NCBI RefSeq assembly: GCF_900111115.1
Contig: NZ_FOGD01000006.1
Location: forward strand, 96,897 to 160,896
Origin: Giesbergeria anulus
GTDB taxonomy: Bacteria > Pseudomonadota > Gammaproteobacteria > Burkholderiales > Burkholderiaceae_C
Reading direction: 5' to 3'
DNA length: 64,000 nucleotides
In this document: positions 1-10,396 of the stretch, in pieces
How the letters are laid out: the number at the start of each line of letters is the position of its first letter
Numbering within the stretch: position 1 is the first letter of the stretch
Program-made: the position numbers and the translations under genes
Notes under the pieces: model-generated
What the model was told of the DNA's origin: nothing
What the model saw: only the letters and a program-made list of their open reading frames with translations
Databases searched by the model: none

Positions 1-959
1 CAGCAGATGAAATAATTAAATGGTCAGAAACCCTACTACGAAGATGCAAAACAAACAAATCTGAAGTATTCAATTCGACACAAATTGGAAAAACTTTATA
101 CAGACCATTTGTTTCATTGGATTATTACAACTCAAATATTTATATTGACCGCCCTGGCCAAAGCAATGTATTTTTCCCTATCAACGGCAAAAATCCAACA
201 ATTTGTTTCATGATCGGCGATAGGCAGCCTTTTTCGATTATTAGCACCGGCATACTACCAAACCTAAATATGTTTTCAGCAGATGCTATTCAGTACGCTG
301 GATTTTATCAATTTGATGGCATAGGCAACCGCATCGACAACATCACCGACTGGGCGCTAGAACAATTCAACCAGCATTACGCCCCTATCCTTGCCCAAGA
401 CTCCGCAGCACGCAGCATCAGCAAACAAGACATCTTCCACTACTGCTATGCCGTACTGCACAACCCTGCGTACCGCGAAAAATACGCACAAAACCTGAAA
501 CGCGAATTTCCGCGCATCCCCTTCTATACCGATTTTTGGCGCTGGGCCGACTGGGGCGCACAACTCGTGGCCTTGCACATCGGCTACGAAGCCGTGCCAC
601 CCTTTGCCCTCACCCGCACCGACCAGCCCGACACCAAAGCCCGCGCCGCTGGGCTGGCCCCCAAAGCCCAGCTCAAGGCCGACCCCACCGCAGGCACCAT
701 CACCCTCGATACCGAAACCACCTTGCACGGCATTCCACCCACCGCTTGGAGCTACAAACTGGGCAACCGCAGCGCCCTAGACTGGGTGCTAGACCAATAC
801 AAAGAACGCAAGCCCAAAGACCCGACCATCCGCGAAAAGTTTGATACCTACCGCTTTGCCGATTACAAAGACAAAGTGATTGATCTGCTGGCGCGTGTGA
901 CCAGCGTGAGCGTGCAAACCGTAGCCATCACCGAGGCCATGCGCGCCAGCACACGCTAG
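1..959 (+). CDS. Type ISP restriction-modification enzyme, C-terminal part (cut by window edge)
   Basis: The reading frame is open from base 3, so the gene begins outside the window and only about 318 C-terminal residues are visible. A run resembling YRPF near base 100 and the segment YCYAVLHNPAYREKY (codons about 423-470) match the C-terminal specificity region of large single-chain type ISP (LlaBIII-like) enzymes, which combine nuclease, helicase, methyltransferase and target recognition in one protein. The catalytic domains are not visible, so activity cannot be judged. The first 350 bases are clearly more AT-rich than the rest of the window, as is common for transferred defence genes. An internal TTG at 117 is not the true start. 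Confidence 0.72.
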   Translation, partial: ADEIIKWSETLLRRCKTNKSEVFNSTQIGKTLYRPFVSLDYYNSNIYIDRPGQSNVFFPINGKNPTICFMIGDRQPFSIISTGILPNLNMFSADAIQYAGFYQFDGIGNRIDNITDWALEQFNQHYAPILAQDSAARSISKQDIFHYCYAVLHNPAYREKYAQNLKREFPRIPFYTDFWRWADWGAQLVALHIGYEAVPPFALTRTDQPDTKARAAGLAPKAQLKADPTAGTITLDTETTLHGIPPTAWSYKLGNRSALDWVLDQYKERKPKDPTIREKFDTYRFADYKDKVIDLLARVTSVSVQTVAITEAMRASTR

Positions 960-1044
960 GCTACTAACCAGCATGCACGGGAAGTCCTGTCGTTCATAGG
1001 CATCAAGAGTATCTATCGGTTTGCTCGGTTTGATTGCTTTGATC

Positions 1045-1067
1045 GTGACCAAGTTACAATTGGTCAC
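1045..1067. promoter_or_regulatory. Perfect inverted repeat, possible operator upstream of the chemoreceptor
   Basis: GTGACCAA (1045-1052) and TTGGTCAC (1060-1067) are perfect inverted repeats around a 7-base spacer. The site sits between the restriction enzyme stop and the chemoreceptor start, with no T-run after it on either strand, so an operator is more likely than a terminator. No regulator can be assigned. Confidence 0.45.
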
Positions 1068-1123
1068 TGCAATGTACAGGCCAAGTGGCGTTCTGTCACC
1101 ACCTGAACGACAAAAAAATATCC

Positions 1124-3112
1124 ATGACATCTATATTCAAAAAACACCACACCCTTGGTTTAGGTCAGAAATTAGCCGTTGCTAACTTTGTATTGGTCTC
1201 TATCGTCTTGGCGGTGTTAATTGGATTGATCGGATTTTTTGTTTCAAAAAACATTGAGCACAGAGCCGAGGACGAACTAAACCAGCATATCCACATGATG
1301 GTTAGTTTCTTGGAAGCTACTGATGCCGATTTGTACCGGCGCGCAGAATTTCTGGGGAAAAGTTTTGCCCAGAATTTCTCTGGGAAATTTGAAATTTCTG
1401 GAGAAAAAATGCTGATCAAAGATCGGCAGGTGCCCATTTTTAGTGCCAATGGCAATATTATCAATCTCAATTATCAGGTGGTTGATAAATTCACACAAAG
1501 CACAGGTGCTATTGCCACGGTTTTTGTGAAAGATGGCAATGATTTTGTACGTGTGACCACCTCACTCAAAAACGAAAATGGCGAGCGTGCTGTAGGCACC
1601 GTGCTCGACACCACCCACCCAGGCTACCAAAAGGTGCAAAGTGGCAACTCGTACATGGGCATTGCCACCTTGTTTGGGCGGCGCTACATGACGCGCTACG
1701 ACCCGATTAAAGATGCCAATGGTAATGTGCTAGGCATTTCTTTTATCGGGCTGGATTTTTCTGAATTCTTTGCCAACATGAAAGAGTCGATTAAGAAACT
1801 CAAGGTGGGCGCTTCAGGCTACTATTATATTTTGGACTCTAAGCCCGGCAAGAATATGGGCACACTGGTAGTGCATCCGGTGCTAGAAGGCAAAAACCTT
1901 CTGGACACCCAAGATGCAGACGGGCAATTTTTTATCCGCGAAATGCTGGAAAAGAAGAATGGAGTCCAATATTACAATTGGATGAATCCAGGCTCCGATG
2001 AAACCCATCCCCGCCGGAAGCTGATTGCCTATGCCCACCATGCCAACTGGGACTGGGTGATTGCCGCCAGCACCTATGTAGAAGAATACACCGCGCAGGC
2101 ACACCAACTGATTTTCAGGTTTGCCATGTTGGGCTTGCTGGCAGTGGCTTTGCTGGCTGGGGCTTGGTTTGTATTTATCCGCCGCATGATTGTGCAACCC
2201 ATCCAACAAGCCTGTGGCGTGGCCCAAACCTTGGCTGCAGGCGATTTATCGGGGCATCTGACCGCATCACGCCACGATGAAATTGGAGACTTGCTGCACG
2301 CCATGAACAGCATTGGCGAGGGCCTGACCCGTGTGGTGACTACGGTGCGCACCGGCTCGGAGAGCGTGGCCTTGGCCAGCGCCGAAATCGCCCAAGGCAA
2401 CCAAGATTTAAGCACCCGCACCGCCAGCCAAGCCAGTGCCTTGGAGCAAACGGCGGCCTCTATGGAAGAGCTGGGAAGCACCGTGAAAGTCAATGCCGAC
2501 CATTCGGCCACCGCCAACCATTTGGCACAAGGTGCCAGCCAAGTGGTGGTTGACAGCGGCCAAGTGGTGCAGCAGGTGGTGCAAACCATGAAAGGCATTG
2601 AGGCCAGCAGCCACCGCATTGCAGAAATCATCTCGGTGATTGATGGTATTGCCTTCCAGACCAATATCTTGGCCTTGAACGCTGCGGTAGAGGCTGCCCG
2701 CGCCGGAGAACAAGGCCGAGGTTTTGCCGTGGTAGCCAGTGAAGTGCGGGCGCTGGCCGGGCGCTCTGCACATGCAGCCCAAGAAATCAAAGACTTGATT
2801 AGCCACAGCGTAGGCGAAATTCAGCAAGGGGGCGTGCTGGTAGAAAAGGCCGGCCACACCATGCAATTGGCGATTGAAGAAATCCAGAAAGTGGCCTCGC
2901 TGATGCAGGAAATCAGCAACGCCAGCCATGAGCAAAACGCTGGCGTGCAGCAGGTGGGCGAGGCCATTATTCACATGGATCAGAGCACGCAACAAAATGC
3001 CGCACTGGTTGAAGAGATGGCCTCGGCGGCCAACAGCCTGCGCCAACAAGCCTCTGATCTGGTCAAAACGGTATCGGTGTTCAAGCTGGCGGCCCACCAC
3101 AGCAACCCGTAG
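1124..3112 (+). CDS. Methyl-accepting chemotaxis protein with periplasmic Cache domain
   Basis: This transmembrane chemoreceptor of about 662 residues passes ligand signals to the CheA/CheW array. A first membrane helix (about residues 22-42) is followed by a large periplasmic sensor of Cache_3-Cache_2 type (about 45-330), a second helix (about 333-352), HAMP, and a signalling domain whose hairpin tip contains the conserved run [20 protein letters not shown]. The protein ends in AAHHSNP and lacks the C-terminal pentapeptide tether for CheR/CheB. The ATG at 1124 was chosen because it leaves a short cytoplasmic N-terminus; an in-frame GTG at 1085, with an AGG shortly upstream, would add 13 residues and is possible. 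The ligand is unknown. Confidence 0.93.
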   Translation: MTSIFKKHHTLGLGQKLAVANFVLVSIVLAVLIGLIGFFVSKNIEHRAEDELNQHIHMMVSFLEATDADLYRRAEFLGKSFAQNFSGKFEISGEKMLIKDRQVPIFSANGNIINLNYQVVDKFTQSTGAIATVFVKDGNDFVRVTTSLKNENGERAVGTVLDTTHPGYQKVQSGNSYMGIATLFGRRYMTRYDPIKDANGNVLGISFIGLDFSEFFANMKESIKKLKVGASGYYYILDSKPGKNMGTLVVHPVLEGKNLLDTQDADGQFFIREMLEKKNGVQYYNWMNPGSDETHPRRKLIAYAHHANWDWVIAASTYVEEYTAQAHQLIFRFAMLGLLAVALLAGAWFVFIRRMIVQPIQQACGVAQTLAAGDLSGHLTASRHDEIGDLLHAMNSIGEGLTRVVTTVRTGSESVALASAEIAQGNQDLSTRTASQASALEQTAASMEELGSTVKVNADHSATANHLAQGASQVVVDSGQVVQQVVQTMKGIEASSHRIAEIISVIDGIAFQTNILALNAAVEAARAGEQGRGFAVVASEVRALAGRSAHAAQEIKDLISHSVGEIQQGGVLVEKAGHTMQLAIEEIQKVASLMQEISNASHEQNAGVQQVGEAIIHMDQSTQQNAALVEEMASAANSLRQQASDLVKTVSVFKLAAHHSNP

Positions 3113-3168
3113 GCCAAGTCAGCGCCGCTTAGGTTTTGCGCTATGGTGTCGCCTCTGGAGGACACCCC

Positions 3169-6100
3169 TTGAGCAGCACCCACATTCAGCCCGGCCTGAT
3201 CGCCCTGCACGGCAACCGTGCCGAAACCTTGGCTTCTACCGTTTTTGCTTGGCTGCGCCAGCACCCTCTGGCACCGCTAGAAGAAGAAGTAGTGCTGGTG
3301 CAAAGCAATGGCATGGCCGAATGGTTCAAGATGCTGCAAGCCAGTGGCGATGGCATTTGCGCCGCCGCGCGTGTCGAGCTGCCGTCGCGCTTTTTGTGGC
3401 GCACCTACCGGCAGGTGCTGGGCTGGGCACAGGTGCCGCCCGAATCGCCGGTGGACAAAACGCCTTTAACGTGGCGTTTGATGCGCCACCTACCTGAATT
3501 GCTAGAAGTGCCCGACTTTGCGCCGGTGGCGCGCTTTCTGCATTCGGGCGAGCCAGATCGTTTGCTGTCTTTGTCTAGCCGCTTGGCCGATTTGTTTGAC
3601 CAGTACCAAGTTTATCGCCCCGATTGGCTGGCCGACTGGAGCGCGGGCCACGATAGGCTGGGTGCGCCGGGGCGGCCCGATGTGGCTTTGCCGCCAGACC
3701 AACTCTGGCAGCCCCTGTTGTGGCGGGCCGTATTAGCAACGCTCACCGAGCGCGAGCGCAGTGCTATCCGGCCCCATATCCACCAGCGGGCGCTGCGCGT
3801 GCTGCACCAACCCCCAGGCCAAGGCCCAGCACTGGCGCACCCAGTGGCGCGGCGTGTGGTGCTGTTTGGCATGACCCATGTGCCGCTGCCGGTGTTGCAA
3901 GTGTTGGCCGCTTTGGCAGGGCACAGCCAAGTGCTGCTGGCTATTCCCAACCCCTGCCGCTTCCATTGGGCCGATACCATTGACGGGCGCGAGTTGCTGC
4001 GCATGGAGCGCCGACGCCAGCCCTTGCGTGACGGACGCGATTTGGCCGCCCTGCCGCTAGAGCAAATGCACGCCCACGCCCACCCCTTGCTGGCAGCATG
4101 GGGCCGCCAAGGGCGCGATTTTGTGCGCCAATTGGATGAGTTTGATGACGCCCAGCAGGCGCAGCAACGCTTTTCTTTGCCACGTGTCGATCTGTTTGAC
4201 GAGGACGAAGACACGCCCGATACCCCCTTGCTCACCCAAGTGCAGCACCGCATCCGCGATTTGCTGCCACTGGCCGAGCACCCAGCCAGCACGCTACAGC
4301 CCACGGATCGCTCTATCGTCTTTCATGTCGCGCACAGTGCGCTGCGCGAAGTGCAAATTTTGCACGACCAACTGCTGCATCTGCTGGCGCAGCCGCCGGG
4401 GCAAAACGCCGCCTTGCAGCCACGCGATGTGGTGGTGATGGTGCCCGATATTGACCTGATGGCCCCCGCCATTCGGGCGGTGTTTGGTCAATATGGCCGC
4501 CACGATGCACGTTACATCCCGTTTGATATTACCGATTTGAGCGCACGGGCTAAAAGCCCGCTGGTCACGGCGCTGGAGTGGCTGCTGCGCCTGCCCCAAC
4601 AGCGCTGCCGCCTGAGTGAGCTGCGCGATTTGCTCGATGTGCCAGCGGTAGCGGCGCGTTTTGACATTGCCGAAGACGCCCTAGGCCGCCTGACGCAGTG
4701 GATGGCGGGGGCGGGTATTCGCTGGGGCTTGAATGCGGCCCAACGGGCTGATTTGGGCCTAGACGCCTGTGGCGCACAAAACTCGGCCTTGTTTGGCTTG
4801 CAGCGTATGTTGTTGGGCTATGCCAGCGGCAGCACCAGCTTTGCGGGCCTAGAGCCTTATGCCGAAGTGGGCGGGCTAGAGGCGGAATTGGCCGGTGCCT
4901 TGGCCAGCCTGTTGCACCACCTAGAGCTGTGGCGCGTGCAGGCCCTAGAGCCTGCGGCCCCAGCGCAGTGGGCGGCGCGTTTCCGTGCCCTGTTGGCCGA
5001 TATGGTGCAAGCGGTGGATGACACTGACCGCGAGATGCTGGCTGCACTAGAACAAGCCTTGGTGCGCTGGCAAGACGCCTGCACGCAAGCGCAGTTTGCG
5101 CAAGCCATCCCCTTGTCGGTGGCGCGCAAAGGCTGGCTCGATACCCTGCACGAACCGGCACTGGATGCGCGCTTTCGCGCCGGGGGCGTCACCTTTTGCA
5201 CCCTGATGCCCATGCGCGCCGTGCCGTTTGAGGTGGTGTGCTTGCTGGGCATGAACGATGGCGACTATCCGCGCCGCGTGCCGCGCAGCGATTTCGATTT
5301 GATGGCCTTGCCCGGCCAGCACCGTCCGGGGGATCGCTCCCGCCAAAGCGACGACCGCCAGCTCATGCTAGAGGCCCTGCTGTCAGCGCGGCGCGTGCTG
5401 TATATCAGTTGGAGTGGCCGCAGCGTGCGCGACCACAGCGAGCAGCCGCCCTCGGTGCTGGTGTCGCAGTTGCGCGACTATCTGGCTTCTGGTTGGGGGG
5501 CCGCCGCACTGGCCGAGCGCACCACCGAGCACCCGCTACAACCCTTTAGCCGCCGTTATTTTGAAGGCCAGCCCGCGTTGTGGACTTTTGCCCGCGAATG
5601 GCGCGCCGCCCATGCCACGGCAGAGTCCACAGAAGCCACCCCGGCCCCAGTGGCGTGGGTGCCCGATGTGCAAGTGCCACTCACAGTAGCCAAGCTGGCA
5701 GCGTTTTTGCGCCACCCGGTCAAGACCTTTTTCCGCGAGCGTTTGGGCGTGGTGTGGGACAACTGGGATGAAGAACTGGCCGATGAGGAATCTTTTGGCC
5801 TCGCGGGTCTGCAAGAGTATGGCGTGGTACACACGGTGATGCAGCAAGTGCTGCTGGCCTTGGCTCCCCCCACTGGGGCGGCGCTGGCACCCGATACCTC
5901 GCCGGACGGTGTGGCCCGCTTGGTGGCCGTGCAGGTCGAGCGCCTGCGTGCTGCCGGGCAGTTGCCGCTGGGCGGCTTTGCTGCGCGCACGCAAAAGCAA
6001 CTCACCCAAGCCCTGCTGCCGCTGTTGCAGGCATGGCAAGCAGCACAGGCGCAACACCCGGACACCACCGAGCGCCTGCCCTTGCGGTGGGTCAGTGCCG

Positions 6101-6681
6101 AGGCCCACAGCGCCACCATCGTGCTCGAAGACTGGCTCGATGGCCTGCGCCAAGGCGGCGAGGCTGGGCCAGTCTGGCTAGAACTGACCCCTTCGCGGCT
6201 ATTACAAGGCGGAGCCAAACCGGTGGCGCGTGCCGATAGGCTGCTGCAACCTTGGGTGCGCAGCTTGGCCGCTGCCGCCAGTGGCGTGCCAGTGCGGGCC
6301 GTGCTGGTGGGGCGCGATGCCACCTTGCATCTGCCCACCTTGACGGTGGAACAGGCACAAGACACCTTGCACCGCTTGCTGCAACTGTGGCACGCCGGGA
6401 TGCAAGAACCCCTACCGCTGGCCTTGCAGACAGCGCTGGCGCTGGTTCAAGGCAAAGAGGGCGAAGCGCTGAAGTGCTACGAGGGCGACTATCAGCGCGA
6501 GGGCGATGTGGCCGAGCCTTGTTTGGCCCGCGTCTATGCCGATTTTGAGGCACTGGGAGCCGATGGGCGTTTTCCGCGACTGGCGCAGCAGTTGTGCGCG
6601 CCCCTACTGGCTTGGGTGCAAACGGTAGACATCGTCCAGCATCCAGCGCACGATGATGAACTGGCAGGAGCAAGCGCATGA
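3169..6681 (+). CDS. recC: RecBCD enzyme subunit RecC (exodeoxyribonuclease V gamma)
   Basis: RecC is the subunit of the RecBCD helicase-nuclease that splits the DNA strands and recognises Chi during double-strand break repair. The product has about 1170 residues, close to the usual 1100-1200. Typical features are the N-terminal VLVQSNGMAEWFK segment and the GMNDGDYPRR motif near residue 693. The preferred start is TTG at 3169, because GGAGGA lies six bases upstream (3157-3162); an earlier in-frame TTG at 3136 has no such site. The stop codon overlaps the recB ATG by four bases, indicating translational coupling. recC, recB and recD form one operon. Confidence 0.95.
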   Translation: MSSTHIQPGLIALHGNRAETLASTVFAWLRQHPLAPLEEEVVLVQSNGMAEWFKMLQASGDGICAAARVELPSRFLWRTYRQVLGWAQVPPESPVDKTPLTWRLMRHLPELLEVPDFAPVARFLHSGEPDRLLSLSSRLADLFDQYQVYRPDWLADWSAGHDRLGAPGRPDVALPPDQLWQPLLWRAVLATLTERERSAIRPHIHQRALRVLHQPPGQGPALAHPVARRVVLFGMTHVPLPVLQVLAALAGHSQVLLAIPNPCRFHWADTIDGRELLRMERRRQPLRDGRDLAALPLEQMHAHAHPLLAAWGRQGRDFVRQLDEFDDAQQAQQRFSLPRVDLFDEDEDTPDTPLLTQVQHRIRDLLPLAEHPASTLQPTDRSIVFHVAHSALREVQILHDQLLHLLAQPPGQNAALQPRDVVVMVPDIDLMAPAIRAVFGQYGRHDARYIPFDITDLSARAKSPLVTALEWLLRLPQQRCRLSELRDLLDVPAVAARFDIAEDALGRLTQWMAGAGIRWGLNAAQRADLGLDACGAQNSALFGLQRMLLGYASGSTSFAGLEPYAEVGGLEAELAGALASLLHHLELWRVQALEPAAPAQWAARFRALLADMVQAVDDTDREMLAALEQALVRWQDACTQAQFAQAIPLSVARKGWLDTLHEPALDARFRAGGVTFCTLMPMRAVPFEVVCLLGMNDGDYPRRVPRSDFDLMALPGQHRPGDRSRQSDDRQLMLEALLSARRVLYISWSGRSVRDHSEQPPSVLVSQLRDYLASGWGAAALAERTTEHPLQPFSRRYFEGQPALWTFAREWRAAHATAESTEATPAPVAWVPDVQVPLTVAKLAAFLRHPVKTFFRERLGVVWDNWDEELADEESFGLAGLQEYGVVHTVMQQVLLALAPPTGAALAPDTSPDGVARLVAVQVERLRAAGQLPLGGFAARTQKQLTQALLPLLQAWQAAQAQHPDTTERLPLRWVSAEAHSATIVLEDWLDGLRQGGEAGPVWLELTPSRLLQGGAKPVARADRLLQPWVRSLAAAASGVPVRAVLVGRDATLHLPTLTVEQAQDTLHRLLQLWHAGMQEPLPLALQTALALVQGKEGEALKCYEGDYQREGDVAEPCLARVYADFEALGADGRFPRLAQQLCAPLLAWVQTVDIVQHPAHDDELAGASA

Positions 6682-9600
6682 GCATGGCTTTGGATTCTTT
6701 AGAGTTTCCCCTGTGGGGCAGCCGCTTGATTGAGGCCAGTGCGGGCACGGGCAAAACGTGGACGATTGCCGCCCTCTACTTGCGCTTGGTGCTGGGCCAC
6801 GGCGGCCCCAATGGCTTTACCCAGCCCTTGCGCCCCGCCGATATTTTGGTCATGACCTTTACCCGCGCCGCGACGCGTGAGCTGTCCGACCGCATCCGCT
6901 CACGCCTCTTAGAGGCGGCCCGGTGTTTTCGGGGCGAAACGCTGGTGCCCGAGGGTGATGATTTCCTGGCCGATCTGCTGGCTGCCTATCCGGATGGCCC
7001 GGCGCGCAGCAGCGCCGCTTGGCGCTTAGCCAGTGCTGCCGAGGGCATGGACGATGCCGCCATCCACACCATTGATGCGTGGTGCCAGCGTATGCTGCGC
7101 GAACACGCCTTTGACAGCGGCTGCCCCTTCGACGAAGAACTGGACGCCGACGAAAGCGCCCTGCAAACCGCCGCCGTGCAAGACTACTGGCGGCAAAACT
7201 GCTATCGCTTGCCCAGTGATCTGTTGGATGCAGTGTTGCAAGTCTGGCCCAGCGTCAATGCCTTGCTGCAAGATATGCGCAGCCTCAGCGCGCAAGAACT
7301 GCCCACAGAGGCTGGCGCTGGCAGCTTGGCCGAGAACCTCCAGCGCCAGCTAGACCAACGCCATGAGGCCATCGCACACCTCAAATCGGGTTGGGTAGAG
7401 CGCGCCCAAGCCCTGCAAGATTGGCTGGACAACCAAACCGCGCCCAAGGTCTGCCCTTGGGATCGGCGCAAGTTGGCCCCCGGCAACTACACCAAATGGC
7501 TGGCCGGTTTGAGCGCTTGGGCGCAAAGCCCCGACAGTGACGCCCTCGATTGGACGGATGCTGCCCGGCACCGCCTCAGCCCCGCTGGCGTATTAGAAGC
7601 ACGCAAAGCCGATGCGCCCAGCATCACCTTGCCGCAAGATTTTCAGGCACTGGCTGACTTGTGGGCCGCGTTAGACGCCCTGCCGTCGGTAGCCGTGGCC
7701 TTGCGCCTGCACGCGGGTGCCCAAGTGCAGACACGCATGGCGCAGCTCAAACGCCAAGTAGCCAGCTTTGGCTTTGCCGATATGTTGCAGCGCCTGAACC
7801 AAGCCTTGGCGGGCGCAAACGGTGTGCGCCTGCGCGAGCGCATCATCACGCAATACCCAGTGGCGCTGGTCGATGAGTTTCAAGACACCTCGCCACAGCA
7901 ATACCAGTTGTTTGCCCAGCTTTACCACCCCGCAAACAACGACCCCCACACCGCCCTGCTGCTGATTGGCGACCCCAAGCAATCCATCTACGGCTTTCGC
8001 GGGGCCGATATTTACAGCTATTTGGCCGCACGCCAAGCCACCGCCGGACGCCACTACGTTTTGGGCACCAATTACCGCTCCACGCAGGCGGTGGTAGAGG
8101 CCGTGAACCACCTTTTTGCCCAAGCCGAACAGCGCCCCGGTGCTGGGGCCTTTTTGTTCCGCCATGCCACCACACCCAACAACCCGCTGCCGTTTGTAGC
8201 CGTACAAGCCCAAGGCCGCGCCGAGCAGTTCCAAGACACCCACGGCAGCGTGCCTGCCTTGGCTTTGCACCACGACTTGGAGCTGCGCAACGCGCACGAG
8301 CACCGCCGCCTGTTTGCCGTGCTCTGTGCCGAGCGCATTGTCGGCTGGCTCAATGATGCACAAGCCGGATTTGTCACGCTGGGGCAGCCCCTGCAACGGC
8401 TGCGCCCTGCCGATATTGCCGTGCTGGTGCGCAACCGCATCGAGGCCGAAGCCGTGCGCCGCGAGCTGCGTCGGCGCGGCGTGGCCTCGGTGTATCTGTC
8501 GGATAAAAACTCGGTCTTCGATAGCGACGAGGCCGGTGATTTGCTGCACTGGTTGCAGGCCGTGGCCGCGCCGCTGGATGTGCGCCGCCTGCGCGCTGGG
8601 CTGGCTACCGGCACCATCGGTTTGTCGCTGCACGCACTGGCGCAACTGGCCAGCGATGAGGAAGCGCTAGACCAGCGCACCGAGCAGTTGCGCGGCTTGC
8701 ACCACGTTTGGCAAACCCAAGGCGTGCTCACCATGCTGCACCAAACCCTGCACGAGCTGGATTTGCCCGCCCGTTGGCTGGCGCAGACCGGCGGCGAGCG
8801 GCGCTTGACCAATTTTTTGCATCTGGCCGAGTTGTTGCAAGACGCCAGCGCCGAGCTGAAAGGCGAGCAAGCACTGATCCGCTGGCTGGCCGAACAACTG
8901 GACTCCCAGCGCAGCGGCTCCGAAGAGCAAATCGTGCGCCTAGAAAGTGATGCCGATCTGGTCAAGGTGGTCACCATCCACAAAAGCAAGGGCTTGGAAT
9001 ACCCAGTGGTATGCCTGCCCTTTGCCAATAGCTTCAAGGCGGTGGAGCGCAAGGGCACCTCCTTTGTGCCACTGACCGATGAGGCCACCGGCCAGCGCCA
9101 CCTGCATTTAGACCTGACCGATGCCGTGTTGGCCCAAGCCGACCACGAGCGCCTGCGCGAAGATATGCGCCTGCTCTACGTCGCCCTGACCCGTGCGCGC
9201 CATGCGCTGTGGCTGGGCTTTGCTGCCAGCAAAGACCCCCACAGCAGCCAAAAATGCATGGCCCATCGCAGTGCGCTGGGGGTGCTGCTGGGTGGCGATC
9301 AAGCCCGCGAGGCCGCCGACTGGGCCGGGCCGCTGCAAGCACTGGCCCAAGGGCAGACCGCACTGGCACTGCACGCAGTGGTGTGCCACGATGTGCGCGC
9401 CCTGCCCTGCACACGGCTGCACGCCCACAGCAACCCCGCTCCCCTGCTGCCCGCACAAACGTACCGGGCTGATTTTGACCGGCGCTGGAATGTGGGTAGC
9501 TTCTCGCAGTTGGTGCGCGGGGCCTCAGCGGTAGCCTCCTTGGGCGCGGTGCTGCCCCTGCCACGTCCTGCCGACGATGAGCGCCTAGAGGTAGTGGCCC

Positions 9601-10370
9601 CCACGCCGCGCCTGCCAGCACCCGCCAGCACCACGGATGAGGTCGCCGTCTGGCACCAATTTACCCGTGGCCCGGTGGTGGGCAATTTTTTGCATGACCA
9701 ACTCGAATGGCTGGCGCGTGAGCAATTTGCTTTAGCCACCCAGCCCACCTTGGCCGAGCGCCTGCGCCAGCGCTGTGAGCGCGCCGGTTATACCGACGAG
9801 GCCGACGCAGTGGTGCAGTGGCTCAGTGCTGCCGTACAAACCGTGCTGCCGGGGGTGGGGGTAGCCTTGGACGCACTAGAACACACCCTGCCAGAAATGG
9901 AATTTTGGCTGCCCACCCAGCAGTTGCCCGCTGTGCAAGTCGATGCCCTGTGCCAGCACTATCTATGGCCGGGGCAAGAGCGGGCGCTGCTGCCGGAGCG
10001 CACCTTGCACGGTATGTTGATGGGCTTTGCCGATCTGGTGTTTGAGCAAGACGGGCGCTATTGGGTGCTCGACTACAAATCCAACTACTTGGGGCCAGAC
10101 GCCAGCGCCTACCATGCAGAAGCGCTACAGCGCGCCATGCTTACCCACCGCTACGACGTGCAGGCCGCTTTGTACCTGCTGGCATTGCACCGCCTGCTGC
10201 GCCAGCGCCTCGGCAGCCAGTATGAACCCGCGCAGCATCTGGGTGGCGCGCTGTACCTGTTTTTGCGCGGCATTGATGGGCCGCAAGCGGGTGTGGTCAC
10301 GGTGGCGGCTGATCCGGCCTTGGTGGCGGCATTTGATGCCCTGCTCGGCGATGCTGGCCCCTCGCTTTAA
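6678..10370 (+). CDS. recB: RecBCD enzyme subunit RecB (helicase-nuclease)
   Basis: RecB is the 3'-5' UvrD-family helicase and the only nuclease subunit of RecBCD. In the 1230-residue product the Walker A motif ASAGTGKT lies at residues 20-27, the Walker B region VDEFQDTSPQQ near residue 398, and the late helicase motif with HKSKGLEYPVV follows. The C-terminal nuclease domain shows GFADLVFEQDG followed by the catalytic LDYKSNYLG near residue 1131, so all key nuclease residues appear present. The ATG at 6678 overlaps the recC stop in an ATGA arrangement. Length and domain order are normal for the family. Confidence 0.97.
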   Translation: MSMALDSLEFPLWGSRLIEASAGTGKTWTIAALYLRLVLGHGGPNGFTQPLRPADILVMTFTRAATRELSDRIRSRLLEAARCFRGETLVPEGDDFLADLLAAYPDGPARSSAAWRLASAAEGMDDAAIHTIDAWCQRMLREHAFDSGCPFDEELDADESALQTAAVQDYWRQNCYRLPSDLLDAVLQVWPSVNALLQDMRSLSAQELPTEAGAGSLAENLQRQLDQRHEAIAHLKSGWVERAQALQDWLDNQTAPKVCPWDRRKLAPGNYTKWLAGLSAWAQSPDSDALDWTDAARHRLSPAGVLEARKADAPSITLPQDFQALADLWAALDALPSVAVALRLHAGAQVQTRMAQLKRQVASFGFADMLQRLNQALAGANGVRLRERIITQYPVALVDEFQDTSPQQYQLFAQLYHPANNDPHTALLLIGDPKQSIYGFRGADIYSYLAARQATAGRHYVLGTNYRSTQAVVEAVNHLFAQAEQRPGAGAFLFRHATTPNNPLPFVAVQAQGRAEQFQDTHGSVPALALHHDLELRNAHEHRRLFAVLCAERIVGWLNDAQAGFVTLGQPLQRLRPADIAVLVRNRIEAEAVRRELRRRGVASVYLSDKNSVFDSDEAGDLLHWLQAVAAPLDVRRLRAGLATGTIGLSLHALAQLASDEEALDQRTEQLRGLHHVWQTQGVLTMLHQTLHELDLPARWLAQTGGERRLTNFLHLAELLQDASAELKGEQALIRWLAEQLDSQRSGSEEQIVRLESDADLVKVVTIHKSKGLEYPVVCLPFANSFKAVERKGTSFVPLTDEATGQRHLHLDLTDAVLAQADHERLREDMRLLYVALTRARHALWLGFAASKDPHSSQKCMAHRSALGVLLGGDQAREAADWAGPLQALAQGQTALALHAVVCHDVRALPCTRLHAHSNPAPLLPAQTYRADFDRRWNVGSFSQLVRGASAVASLGAVLPLPRPADDERLEVVAPTPRLPAPASTTDEVAVWHQFTRGPVVGNFLHDQLEWLAREQFALATQPTLAERLRQRCERAGYTDEADAVVQWLSAAVQTVLPGVGVALDALEHTLPEMEFWLPTQQLPAVQVDALCQHYLWPGQERALLPERTLHGMLMGFADLVFEQDGRYWVLDYKSNYLGPDASAYHAEALQRAMLTHRYDVQAALYLLALHRLLRQRLGSQYEPAQHLGGALYLFLRGIDGPQAGVVTVAADPALVAAFDALLGDAGPSL

Positions 10371-10396
10371 AGAACCCGTTTCCGGAGTTGCCTGTG

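Noticed and set aside
357..728. Minus-strand open frame inside the restriction enzyme gene
   Set aside because: It is antisense to a well-supported coding frame, has low-complexity Gly-rich content and no ribosome binding site.
4565..5161. Long antisense open frame in recC
   Set aside because: Pro/Ala/Arg-rich composition is the usual reverse-strand image of a GC-rich gene; no family resemblance.
7671..8645. 324-residue antisense open frame in recB
   Set aside because: It lies opposite the helicase motifs of recB and has no recognisable domain.
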